Assembly (NCBI RefSeq): GCF_017591425.1
Contig: NW_024465777.1
Span: forward strand, 5,642,001-5,706,000
DNA from: Ochotona curzoniae
Lineage: Eukaryota > Chordata > Mammalia > Lagomorpha > Ochotonidae
Reading direction: 5' to 3'
DNA length: 64,000 bases
Below the pieces are notes generated by a model, which did not search any database, was not told the origin of the DNA, and saw only the letters and a list, made by a program, of their open reading frames with translations. Below, in pieces: positions 11,401 through 23,400 of this stretch (the stretch's first letter is position 1; each line of letters begins with the position of its first letter). The position numbers and the translations under genes are program-made.

Positions 11401-14400
11401 TGGGCCTGTCCTGTGACCACACTGAGTGTGCTGGGCTTGGCTGTGGAACCTGGACACCCCCGCAAACCTGAAAGCAGCAGAAGCAACCCAGATGCCAGGG
11501 CTTGGGCTTGGCTTGGGGTGTGAGCAGTGGGGAAACAGAGTCGCCTGTTGGCTCTGAGTGACATGGCAAAGTGACAGCCATGGCAGCCGGTGAGCATGTA
11601 CTGGGCCTCACCCTGATTTAAGCCAGAAATCCAGGGTTGGGGTACAGGCCACACCTGCTGGGGCCTCCTTCTAGAAGCTGGACTGCTACCTGGCCCGCCC
11701 CTGCCCTACAGCCAGCACCCTGCTTGGCATGCCCGAGGGCTACGCCGCTGGCCACTCTTCCTGCTATTGCCATTGCTGCAGACCCTGCACTGGACACTTG
11801 ACAAGGTCTTGCCAGAGAGGCCAGGAAAAGGCTGAAATTGGGAATGTTCTTGGCTCTGTCTTGGCCTTCCTGGACTAAACCAGGCCCATGGGTCTCCTTC
11901 TCTGATCCCTTGGTACCCAGAGGCCTCCTTGTGCCTGTGTACCAGCCCCTACCCCCAGCCCAGCCCAGACTTGCTCTCCAGCAGGACTCTGCCCCCACAG
12001 GGAAGTTCTGGCACATCTCAGACCTGCACCTGGACCCTGACTATCAGGTGTCAGAAGATCCACTCAAGGTGTGCCCATCAGCCGGCTCCCAGCAGGTTCC
12101 CAACGCCGGCCCCTGGGGGGACTACTTGTGTGATGCGCCCTGGATCCTCGTGAACTCCTCCATCTACGCCATGAGGGACATCGCACCTGAGCCGGACTTC
12201 ATCCTGTGGACTGGGTGAGAGCAGCCCTAGTCCACCCTCTGCTGGGTGCCCAATGGCACCAGCCCGGCCCTTGCCTGAACCAGCCCGGCCCTTGCCTGCA
12301 CCAGCCCGGCCCTTGCCTGCACCAGCCCGGCCCTTGCCTGCACTGTCTCCTCTCACTGTCACAGCAGCCCAACATTAGAGACAAGCAGTTGCATCCCTTT
12401 CCATGAGGCCCCAACTTAGTCCCAGACTGTGCCCCTAGCCCCTGTGTTTTCCAGCCACAAGCACTGAGACTGGAACCATGATGGAGTGTCCTTGGCCACC
12501 TGGACAACCCATGGCGTTCAAAGTAGGGAACAGACACTGGAGTCACTCCCATCTGGGGCTTAGGGATGATTCACGTGTCCTGGTCAGTGTCGGCCAGCAG
12601 GTGGCCCTGGGGTGGAGGGGGGTCCCTGATGAGTTCTCCTAAGTCGTGGCTGTGCTGTACATGGGCGCTGCTCCAAGGAACTTTCTCTCAGGACTTCTCA
12701 TCCCAGTTTTTTTTTTCCTTCCTTCCTTCCTTTCTTTTTCCTTTTTTAAAAAAAACTATTATTTATATTGGAAAGGCAGATTTACAGGGAGAAGGAGACA
12801 CAGAGAGAAAGGTCTTTCATCAACTGATCCACTCTCCAAATGGCTACAACAGCTGGAACTGAGCCAATTTGAAGCCAGGAACCAGGAGCTCTTCCAGGTC
12901 TCCCATGTGGGTGCAGGGTCCCAAGGCTTTGGGCCGTCCTTGACTGCTTTCCCAGGCCACAAGCAGGGAGCTGGATGAGAAGTGGAGCAGCCGGGACACA
13001 AAGCAGCACCCGTATGGGATCCTGGCACTTGTAGGTAGAGGATTAGCCAATCGAGCAGCTGTGCCAGGCCTCTTGTCCTGGTCTTTTACCTTCCCCTTCC
13101 TCCTCACTGGGGCTTCCCCACCTGCCGGGCAGCCCTTCCAGGACTGAAACTCATAATGTTGAAGGTAACAAGATGAGCCTGCCAACCTTTACAGTCCAGC
13201 GAGGAGGGAGGGTCCCTGGGGGGCTGCTCAGCATCCCTGACCCCAGGATGGCAGGACCTCCCAGGGGAGCTGGGAAGAAAGGCTGGCAGTGGCCCTGACT
13301 TGATGCACCTTCTGCCAGCCTCAATGGAAGCTTCTAGAAAGGCAGGATGGACCGTCTCTCACTGAGACGTGGGAGTGGTCAGAAATTATGAGCCTGTAGT
13401 TGGCCAGGGTAGGGGCACTTATGGATGCTGAGCCTGGCACAGGCTCATCTGAAAGAGGAAGAATGAAATAAGGAAGCAAGCTCAGGTTTCAAATTTTCAG
13501 CTTGGAGCAACTGGGGCACATTTGGATCCATTCAGGACAAGAGGCCATGATTTCTGGTTCCCCCAGGGTTTTATAACCAGTACTGTATGTGAGCAATCCT
13601 GCCTCCGCAAGGTGCCGTGCCGTGAACAGCAGGCTCCTGTGACGAGCGCAGCACTGTGAGACAGGGAACAAGGAGCCGTTACAGGAACAGATTTGAACAT
13701 GTAATTGCTTTAAGAGAAACCAGTAACTGAAGTACCGATCACAAGGTTGGGAAATCATAAGGCGGACATGTTGTGGTCAACCAGCACTGGCTGGGGCCTG
13801 CTGGGGCTTTCCCAGAACCCACAGCAATTCCCTAGTTGCCTCAGTGTCCAAGCTAACTGACCTTGCCATTTTAATTTTTTTAAGATTTATTTCTTTTGGG
13901 CCTGGCGCGATAGCATAGTGGTTCAAGTCCTCACCTTGAATGCTCTGGGATCCCTTATGAGTGCCAGTTCTAATCCTGGCAGCCCCCAGTTGCCGTCCAG
14001 CTCCCTGCTTGTGGCTTGGGAAAGCAGTTGAGGATGGCCCAAAGCCTTGTGCTCCTGCACCCGTGTGGGAGATCCAGAAGAAGCTCCTGGCTCCTGGGTT
14101 TGGAGCCAGGACAGAGAGGAAGATCTTCTACTCATTGATTCACTCCCCAAGTGGCTGCAACAGTTGAAACTGCACCGATCCGAAGCCAGGAGCCCAGAGT
14201 CTCTTCCAGGTCTCCCACATGGGTGCAGGACCACAAGGCTTTGGGCCATCCTCAACTGCTTTCCCATGCCACAAGCAGGGAGCTGGATGGGAAGTGGGGC
14301 TGCCAGGATTAGAACTGGCATTCATATGGGATCCCAGTGCATCTAAGGGAAGGACTTTAGCCACTAGGCCACTGAGCCGGGTCTGGCCCTGCCATTGTTA

Positions 14401-17400
14401 ACCTGACACACTTGACTGGCAGTTCAGCCAAACATGGTTCAGGAGAAAATGGGGGGCTGTGGTGGTCTCTGAGAGAGAGCGCTGGGCCTTTGTTTTGGGC
14501 CGTGTGTGGGGAGCCCCAGTGACTGGACATCGAAATAATAAGACTTGCCTAGGAGGGGCCTGGGCAGGGCGGGCCTTCCTGGGCTGTCTCCAAGGAGGGG
14601 CCCCAGGGGTCCATAGCGTGCTGCAAGGCAGCCACCTCCCACGAGAGGCTGCGGGGCATTTACGATCTTTCACGGGGTACAACTCTTCTTGGAAACCTCA
14701 GGTTTCTGGGACAGGTGTGCGGCTTTGGACAAGGTGGGGTCCTGTTCCTTTGAAATCCTTCCATTATAAACAGATGTGACTTACTGCACACAGCTGCAAT
14801 CCATTGGCTAACCCATCAAAACTGGATGTGTTTTCTATCAGACAAAATGGAACCCTCCAAACTAGAAGCAGAATTTGGTTGCTGTCTTTGGAGTACTTAG
14901 CCTATCCCTGAAGGGGTATCAGAGCTAAACGGCTCTCCCTGCTGCCCTAATGAGGGATTACAGACTGGAATGATGTGAGTGGGCATCCCAACACCTCCTC
15001 CCTGTACGATCGGACACAATTCTGCATCTTTCCACTCCTTGGTTTCTTTTTCTTTCTTTCTTTTTTTTGCGTAGTGGGTCTAAAAACAGAGCCCCTATTG
15101 TAGGATTCTTTTAAAAATATATGTTTTGGGCCTGGCGTGGTAGCCTAGCGGCTAGAGTCCTTGCCTTGCAAGCTCCAGGATCCCATATGGGAGCCAGTTC
15201 TAATCCCAGAGGCCCTGCTTCCTGTAGAGCTCCCTGCTTGTGGCCTGGGAAAGCTGTTGAGGACAGCCCAAAACCATGGGGCTCTGCACCCACGTGGGAG
15301 ACACGGAAGAGGCTCCTGGCTTCTGGCTTCGCATCGGCTCAGTGGCCACTTGGGGAGTGAATCAATGGATGGAAGATCTTTCTCTTTGTCTCTCCTCCTC
15401 TCTGTAGATCCAACTTTCCAATAAAAATAAATAAATCTTCAAAAATTGCTTTTTATTTGAAACAGCATTACAGAGTGAGAAGGAGACAGAAAGAGAGAGA
15501 GAGAGAAATCTTCCATTTGCTGGTTCACTCCCCAATTGATCACAATGGGCAGAGCTGAGCTGATCTGAAGCCAGGATATATATAAATCATGACAGTGGAA
15601 TGGGAACTCAGTGGCTGGAGCAGGTCCTGAGGAGGACCAAGAGCTGGACAGGCTCTGCCTGTGTTCCGTGGGGGCTGGCAGGTGGGATGGACACTCCAGG
15701 GCTTCCCCCTACTGGCTACCTGTAGTAGTTGGGAACCCCACCTTATTATGTATCATCTTCCTCGTGGTTGTGGTCTCACAGCCACAGTGTAGGCACCTTA
15801 TTTCCTCTGCTTTGCGGAAAAAGCCCAGAGAGATTAGTAACCAGCCTGGGGAGGCACAGCAGGCCAACAGCACGGCCTGGTTTTGAGCTCTGTCCAGCCT
15901 GGGCAGTACTCTTCAAGGCACATCGGAGACTCCATGCCACAGGTTCCCTCCTCCTTGCCTGCTGTATCTTGTTCCCCTCATGTCCCTTCCCAGGCTGCCC
16001 CCACAACTGGCACGGTGGTGTCTTGCAGGGACGACACGCCACATGTGCCCGACGAGAGCCTGGGGGAGGCAGCAGTGCTGCGGATCGTGGAGCGCCTGAC
16101 CACGCTCATCAGAGACGTCTTTCCAGGTAAGGCTCGGCCGCCGAACCCAGAGCAGCACAGGCACGGGTGGTGACAGGGCAGCAGGTTCCGGGCCTTCAGC
16201 CACCAGCAACGACAGCTGCCAGCCAGGTGGTAAGCGGGCAAGCTCAGGGGCCTGCAGCCACACCCAGAATCCTGGTCAAGCAAATGCCTCTGGCTTCCCA
16301 CTGTGAATCCCACACACCAACCCTTCTCCAGCTGCTTGACACAGGTGTTGTCCCTGGGCGGTTCTTGCACGGACTTACACAGCCCTTGTGTCCTTGCTGG
16401 TCCTGAAGTGGGGCACCCTCCGCCCCATACACACCCTCCAAGCTTGTCGGCTGCCAGGGCTCTGAGACATGCTGATTCCCAGGCCAGGCGTCTCATCCTG
16501 GTACTTCCAAGGCACTCAGAGCCTGGCAGCGCCAGCAGGGTCTGGGAGTGAGCAAGGCAGCAGCCCCATGGGGCACAGCAGGGACAGGAGGGGCTCCTTT
16601 GTCTTGTCTATGTATTTTTGTAAACTATAAATTTTATTTTTAAAAATAATGATTATATGGTGGATCAGGGTGGGAAGGATTGAGGTTTAGGGAAAATTGC
16701 GTGTACTCAGTGCTTCCAATTGTGCTATTTCTTCTTGTTGTTTCTGGGGAGAGGGAAGAGACAGAGGGGGAAGCCACTCACGGCTTTCCGCACGTCCCAG
16801 GACCCAGGGATGAGGAACCGCCACCTCATATCATATCTAATGTTTCTTAATGTTTAAGTTATCCATCTTCTTTGAAAACGTATGTGTGTGAGAGAGAGAG
16901 AGAAACAGAGAGAGAGAGAGATCTTTCATTCCCGAATGGCTGCAGTGTTGGGGCTGGGCCAAGCCAAAGCCAGGAGCCAGGAACCAAGCATTCCTTCTGG
17001 ATCTCCCAGACAACATCCTCTGTTGTCTTCCCAGTTGTATCAGCAGGGAGCTAGACTGGACCTGGAGCAACCAGGACTGGAACTGGCCCCCTTCTGGGAT
17101 GCTGGTGTCCCAGGCAAGGGCCTGACTCCCTGCACCTGATGCTGGCCCCTGATGTTTTGAATTGAGCGGTTTGAAACCCAAGGATCATGGGGACTGTATT
17201 TGGCTTAGGGCAGGGGTGGGGCTGCCAGCAGGGGTCCAATAAGAGTAGCCCACTGGATCCCAGCCTCTGTAGAGTTGCTTCCTATAAAGGTGTTGGGGCC
17301 AGCTGTGGGTTACTTATAATGAGCCCTCATAGCAGCAGCAGTCACTCTGCTGTTCTGAGAATGTCACCCCCTGAAATTCACCACTGCCACATTTTCCTCG

Positions 17401-20400
17401 GTGTGACCCACTTAGGCAAAGTGATACTTGGATGCCTCCAGTTTATCTAACCCAACCCAAATCAACTCAACCCAACCAAGACATGCTTGCACTTGCTTCA
17501 GAGCTCACCACTTATGGTGACACCACGGATCACCCTCACCCTGATAACAGATCCCATTGCTCCAGGTGAATAGTACAGGAACTAGGAGCAGAGGCAGTCA
17601 GATCCTAGGGAGGGATTCAAACTTGCACTCAAGCTCGAGCTCTCTTCTTCTGCTCCGTGAGCAAACGGGTAAGTCCATGCTGCACGGATCGGAATGTGAT
17701 GAGCAGACGCAAGCTAGAGCCATGGAGCCAACCTCCTTCCAGCTAGGATGGCCCTTGACCGGGACAGGAATCATTATCTCATGTGTTGCCAGGAAAACAG
17801 CGCTGTGGTTATGGAATGGCACAGCATTTTCTCCTGAGCCATGTCTTTTGAGAGAGTGGAAAGAGAACCCACTAAAGGAGCTGAAGTGCTTTACAGGCTG
17901 GGTCAAGCAGAACACTTTCCACTTCAGAGCTAAGTAAACAAAGTACAGGGGACGCCAGAGGACGGGTTGGCACAATGGCTCACCAGGCTAATCCTTTACC
18001 TGCCAGTGCCAGCATCCCATATGGGTGTCAGTTCTAGTCCTGACTACCACACTTCTGATCTAGCTGCCTGCTGTGGCCTGGGAAAGCAGAGAAGGATGGC
18101 TCAAGTCCTTGGGTTCCTGCGCCCACGTGGGAGACCCAGAGGAGGCTCCTGACTGGAAGATCTCTGGCTGTTGCCATTTGGGGAGTGAGCCAGCAGATGG
18201 AAGATCCTCTCTCTCTCTCTCTCCCTTTCTTTCTGTTAAGTCTTTCAAATAAAAATAAATAAATATTTTTAAAATATTTTAGTTATATTTGAAAGGCAGA
18301 CACACACACACACAGGAAGATCTTCCATCAGTTGGTTCTCTCCCCCCAGTGCCTGTAACAGGGCATGCCAGGAGCTGGGAACTCAGCTCTGCCTCCAAGC
18401 CAGGAACCCAGGCACTTGAGGCATCACCTGCCCCCTCCCAGGGTGCGCACATACAGGATTGGAGAGCAGAGCCTGGGACTAGAATTGAGGTGCTTGGGGG
18501 TGGGATGTGGGTGGCCGCAGTGGTATCTAAATGACTGTGCCTGATGCTAGCCCTAAAGCTGGAGATCTGGGCCTGGTGCCATGGCCTAGCGGCTAAAGTC
18601 CTCGCCTTGAGCGCACCAGGATCCCATATGGGTGCCGGTTCTAATCCCAGCATCTCCACTTCCCATCCAACTCCCTGCTTGTGGCCTGGGAAAGCAGTAG
18701 AGGACAGCCCAAAGCCTTGGGACCCTGGACCCGTGTGGGCCACCTGGAGGAAGTTCCTGGCTTCCGATCGGTGCAGCATTATCCGTTGCAGTCACTTGGG
18801 GATTAGATTTTCAGATGGAAGATCTTCCTCTCTGTCTCTCCTCCTCTCTGTATATCTGACTTGGCAATAAAAATAAATAAATCTTTAAAAAAAAGCTGGA
18901 GATCTGGGCCCTTGCAGCCCTGCTCCATCTGGGTTACTTATGGCGATTGCTGTGGACACTGCGCCTGGCTGGCAGGCTGGCAGGACTTCAGTGGTGGAGC
19001 GTGCAGGCGAGTGAGCCAGCAGGCTAGCTGGATTCTTGTGCTGCCACATTCTGGCTGTGTGATTTCAGTTTTCTTCTTATGCTGGAAGAAAGGTGGCGCT
19101 GCCCGCGCAGGCCCAGTGACCCATTCATGTCACTGAGTCCATCAACAAGGATTTACTGAGCAGGTACAATGGGTAAAACACCTTGCTAGAGGGAGGAGAC
19201 GCTGAGCTGAGTCAGCGAGCGTGCACACGCAGCAGACAGGATGGTGGCACCTCCTGCCCGCCTCCTCCTATTCCCACTGGGTTTGTGTCTTTCCTTCAAC
19301 GGAACGCTGGGGTGGGGGTCCTACATTTCCTTGCCAGGTTTCCCCACACAGGGACACGGCCTCTGGCCTCCAACTTCAGCAGAGCTTTCTGTGCTTCCAG
19401 ATCTTGCTGGCTGCTGGCTGCACAGGGAATAGGGTTTATTAGGAGACATTTACCAGCCAGGAAGCAGGAGGGACCCCAACACCCTGGAGCTGTCAGGGGC
19501 TGCAGGTCACTCTCCAGGATGGGCCAATGTCCTACAAGGTCCGGCTCTAAACGCCAAAGAAGTGTCATTCACTGTTCCTTACTGTCTAAGCAACTATTTA
19601 ATTCATTTAAACAAATGTATTTGAAAGGCAGAGAGGGAGAGAAGAAGAAAAACAGAGATCTTTTATCTGTTGCTTCACTCCCCAAATGTTCACAACAGCC
19701 AAGGCTGGACCAATCCAAAGCCAGGAACTGGGATCTCTCTGGCAGGTGGGTGGCTGGGACCCAAGTCCCTGAGCTGTCACCAGCTGTCTCCCAGGGACCT
19801 GCAGTGGAACTGGAGCAGCTGGAACTCAAACCTGGCACTCTGACACCGGAAGTGGGCAGCCCAAGTGTTGACTTAAACTGCTGTGCCAAGCACCGGTGCC
19901 CCCCAACTTACAGAGCATCTCCTGTGGGTCTGAGCAGCAAACCAAGGTGTGCTGAGGCCAATCAGGAGAAGGGGCTGAGCCTGCCCCATCCTCCATAGCA
20001 AGGCCTGTCCCCTCCCTTTGGGTGAGGGTGCTCAGCCCCCTGTCTGCAGCCCACTGCACTGCAGGGGCTCTCGGGCCAGGCCAGGTGCTCACCAAGACTT
20101 CCAGGCATGACCACTCCCTCCCCTGGCAGCACTGATTGCAGCTCTGAGCTGCGAGCTGCATGGATCTTCTAGCTGTCTCATTCTCACCAGCCCCAGCTTT
20201 TCCCAGCTTTTGTCCTGCCAGGAGTGGGGTTTAGGGCCGGGACCACAGGACTTGCTGCCCTTCCCCTCAGGCCTGAGCCAAGGTCAGCCAGAGTCTGTGG
20301 GACACGCTGTCTGCTTGGATCTTTGCATCTGACCACTCTCCGTTCCGCCACTCCAGCTACGTGAGATGTGCTGTCCCATTTCTGCTTTCCTCACCAGATA

Positions 20401-23400
20401 CCAAAGTCTACGCTGCTTTGGGGAATCATGACTTCCACCCCAAAAACCAGTTTCCACCCAGAAGGAACAGCATCTACCAGCAAGTAGCAGAGCTCTGGCG
20501 CCCCTGGCTTAACAACGAGTCCATCACTCAATTCCAAGAAGGTATCGGCACCTCCCGCAAGCACGGTGGTACTTGGCACTCCTTGGAGGCCAGGGACTCA
20601 CTTCATTTCTGCTTCCCCAGACTCTTTGAGAGAGGTGCTGGCTTTATCAGAAAAGGAGATGAAGGTTTAGAAGATATCAAATCCCTAGGCCAAGATCATG
20701 TGGCTCAGAAAAGGCAGACTCAGCACCAGGAGCCAGAACAGACTCTGAGACCTAAGGTCACAAGCTGCCACCTGCAAAGTGTGTCCTGGGTGGCACGCCT
20801 TGCCCTGTCCAGGGCCAGCTTCTGGATAGCAACCCTGGGCAGGAGCTAGAACCTTCCACCGCAGCCAGCCTGACCCTTTGCACCTGTGTGTGGTAGCTGG
20901 GATTCTTTTCCTTGGGGGTAGGGTCTGTCTTGAGCCCTGGAGGATGTTTAGCTGTAGTCCTGGCCTCTGCCCACTAGATGGCAGTATCACATCCAAAAGC
21001 TACACCTGTTGAATGAGAAGCAGGATGGACTCAGGCTGCCCCAGGCAGCGGGGCACAGATGGGTAGATATACATCACTGTTATTCCCACTATACAGATGA
21101 AGAGAATGAGGCACATGGAGGTGGTGCAACTTCCCCGAGCTGTGCAGCTAGCAAACGACAGGCCCGGGAGTGGATGCCACATCCCTCCAAATGACCCTCT
21201 GTGGGAAAGTTGGGAGGTGAGGCTGTTGGGGAGGGGCTGGAATGGACAGAGGTGACAGTGGACAGGGCCAGTGCTCCCTTCAGATCCTCCCTGGCTGTGA
21301 TACCCCAGGTGCTTTCTATTCGGAAAAGCTGCCGGCCGCTGGCAGCTTGGGGCGGATGGTGGTCCTGAACACCAACCTCTACTACAGCAACAACCAGCAG
21401 ACAGAGGGCCTGCTTGACCCTGCACAGCAGTTCCAGTGGCTGGAGGCGGTGCTGACAGATGCGGCCCAAGCCGGGGAGAGGGTAAGGACATCCGCCCCTC
21501 TTCCTCCCATTCTGTGTGACTCCCTGAATGTCTTCCTCCCAGCCCACCGGTGCATCCTGATGCCCCTAGCCTGCACTAAAAGAGGCATCTTCCATGCTCA
21601 GCCTTGTGGGTTAGAACCCCAGGCCCTCCGCCAAGGACCCCGAGGCTGATGAGGAGCTAAGACAGTGCCAGCCAGGTTGTCCAGTGGCAGAGCTGGCACC
21701 AGAGGCCTGGTCTCCAGACAGCACGTCCAGGGCCTTCCCCATGACCATCACCCAGCACAGCCCATGCCCTCCTCTTGTATCCACCCAGGATATGCAGGGT
21801 AGGCGGCTCCTGGAGGGTTGGCCCCAGATCTTCCGCTGCCCTGCTGGCCCCGGGGCCCAGCACAGAGCTGTCTATTGATGATCTCACTCAGCTCTTAAAA
21901 CCCTGCCAGGCGGCACCATGCCAGGTGTGTAAGCAGACCCCAGGGCAGTGGGGCCCAGCTGGAGATCCCAAGTCTGACCCCAAACCCTGTGCTCTTCTCC
22001 CTGCCCCCTTGCTGCCTCCTGCTGAGGTGGCTAGGTGCTTGAGTGACTGCAGGAAGGTCGGACATGGAGGCACATCACCACACAACAAATGTGACTCAGC
22101 CATGCAAGGCTGGATTGCTTGGCATCGCCAAGATTTCAAGGGACAGCACTTGTCTGAAAGATTAGGAGAGCTTCATGGAGGCAATGCTGTGAGCTGGTTT
22201 TTTTTTGTTGTTGTTGTTGTTGTTATTTATTTCAAAAGCAGAGAGAGAAAAAGAGAGAGATCTTTTATCCACTGGTTTATTTCCCAAATGGCTGCAATGG
22301 CTCACACTGCAAGCAGGAGCCAGGAACTCCATCTGGCTGGGTGGGTGCAGGGACCCATGTACTTAGGCCACCCTTTGCTGCTCTCCCAGGGGCATTAGCA
22401 GGAAGCTGGATCGGAAGCAGAGCAGCCGACACTCAATTAGGGGCCCATATGGGAATGGTGACGCTGCAGAAGGCAGCTCCATGTGCAGCACCGCACACCA
22501 GTCCCATCCGCACTAGGTTTTGATATAGGATTTACGGAAGTCAAAGTGTGGAGGGTACTCCAGGCATGGGTATGTGAAGACACGTATGTGGCACCTTCAT
22601 TGCTGGCTTGGAGACGGTGCCTGAATGGGCCAGAGTGGAACTTCAGGGAAGAGACATATGTGTACCTGCCTACCTCTGGAGAGAGGGCAAGCGTGCTTTT
22701 TAAAGAATACATCTGGGGCCTAGTGCAGTAACCTAGTGGCTAAAATCCTCACCTTGCCTCCACTGGTATCCCATATGGGCTCTGGTTTGTGTCCTGGCTG
22801 CTCCACTTCTCACCCACCTCTCTGCTTGTGCCCTGGGAAAGCAGTGGAGGATGGCCCAAGGCCTTGGGAGTCTGCACCCGCATGGGAGACCTGGAAGAAG
22901 CTCCTGGCTCCTGGTTTTGAATCAGCTCAGCTTTGCATAAATGCTGCCAAAGCGAGCACCAGATCAGCTCAGCTTTGGCTATTGCAGCCACTTGGGGAGT
23001 GAATCAGTGGATGGAGGATCTTTATCTCTCTTCTCTCTGTATATCTGTCCTTTCAATAATAAGAAATCTTAGGGGGAAAAAAAAGAACACATTTATTTGA
23101 CATACAGAATCTTCCATCTGCTGGTCCATCCCCAGATGGCTACAATGACCATTCAGACTAAAGTCAGGAGCCTGGAGTTCCATCCAGGTCTCCCACTTGG
23201 GTGCAGCAGCCCAAGCACTTGGGCTAGCCTCTGCTGTTTTCTCAGATGCATCAGCAGGGAGTTGGATGGGAAGTGAAGCAGCTGGGACTTGAACCAGTGC
23301 CCACACGAGTGCTGGCGTTGCACTGGTAGCACTGCTTCCTCGCCGTCACCGCCCTCACCCCTCACCCCCTGCCGGGACTGGCTCTGACAGGGAGAGCAGG

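Larger units (their letters stand above)
5521..12000 (+). other. SMPDL3B: SMPDL3B intron 1, non-SINE parts
   Basis: Apart from the repeats listed, 5521-7107, 7695-9164 and 10560-12000 are unique, GC-rich intronic DNA. I see no conserved exon. Frames of 100-150 codons there are interrupted on all strands and show no family signature. Confidence 0.5.

Noticed and set aside
19183..19998. 271-codon plus open frame in SMPDL3B intron 3
   Set aside because: It runs through an old antisense CSINE, has no family resemblance, and lies between two well-supported exons.
21775..22398. 207-codon plus open frame in SMPDL3B intron 5
   Set aside because: Extends into an old CSINE and a TTG run; no conserved protein features.
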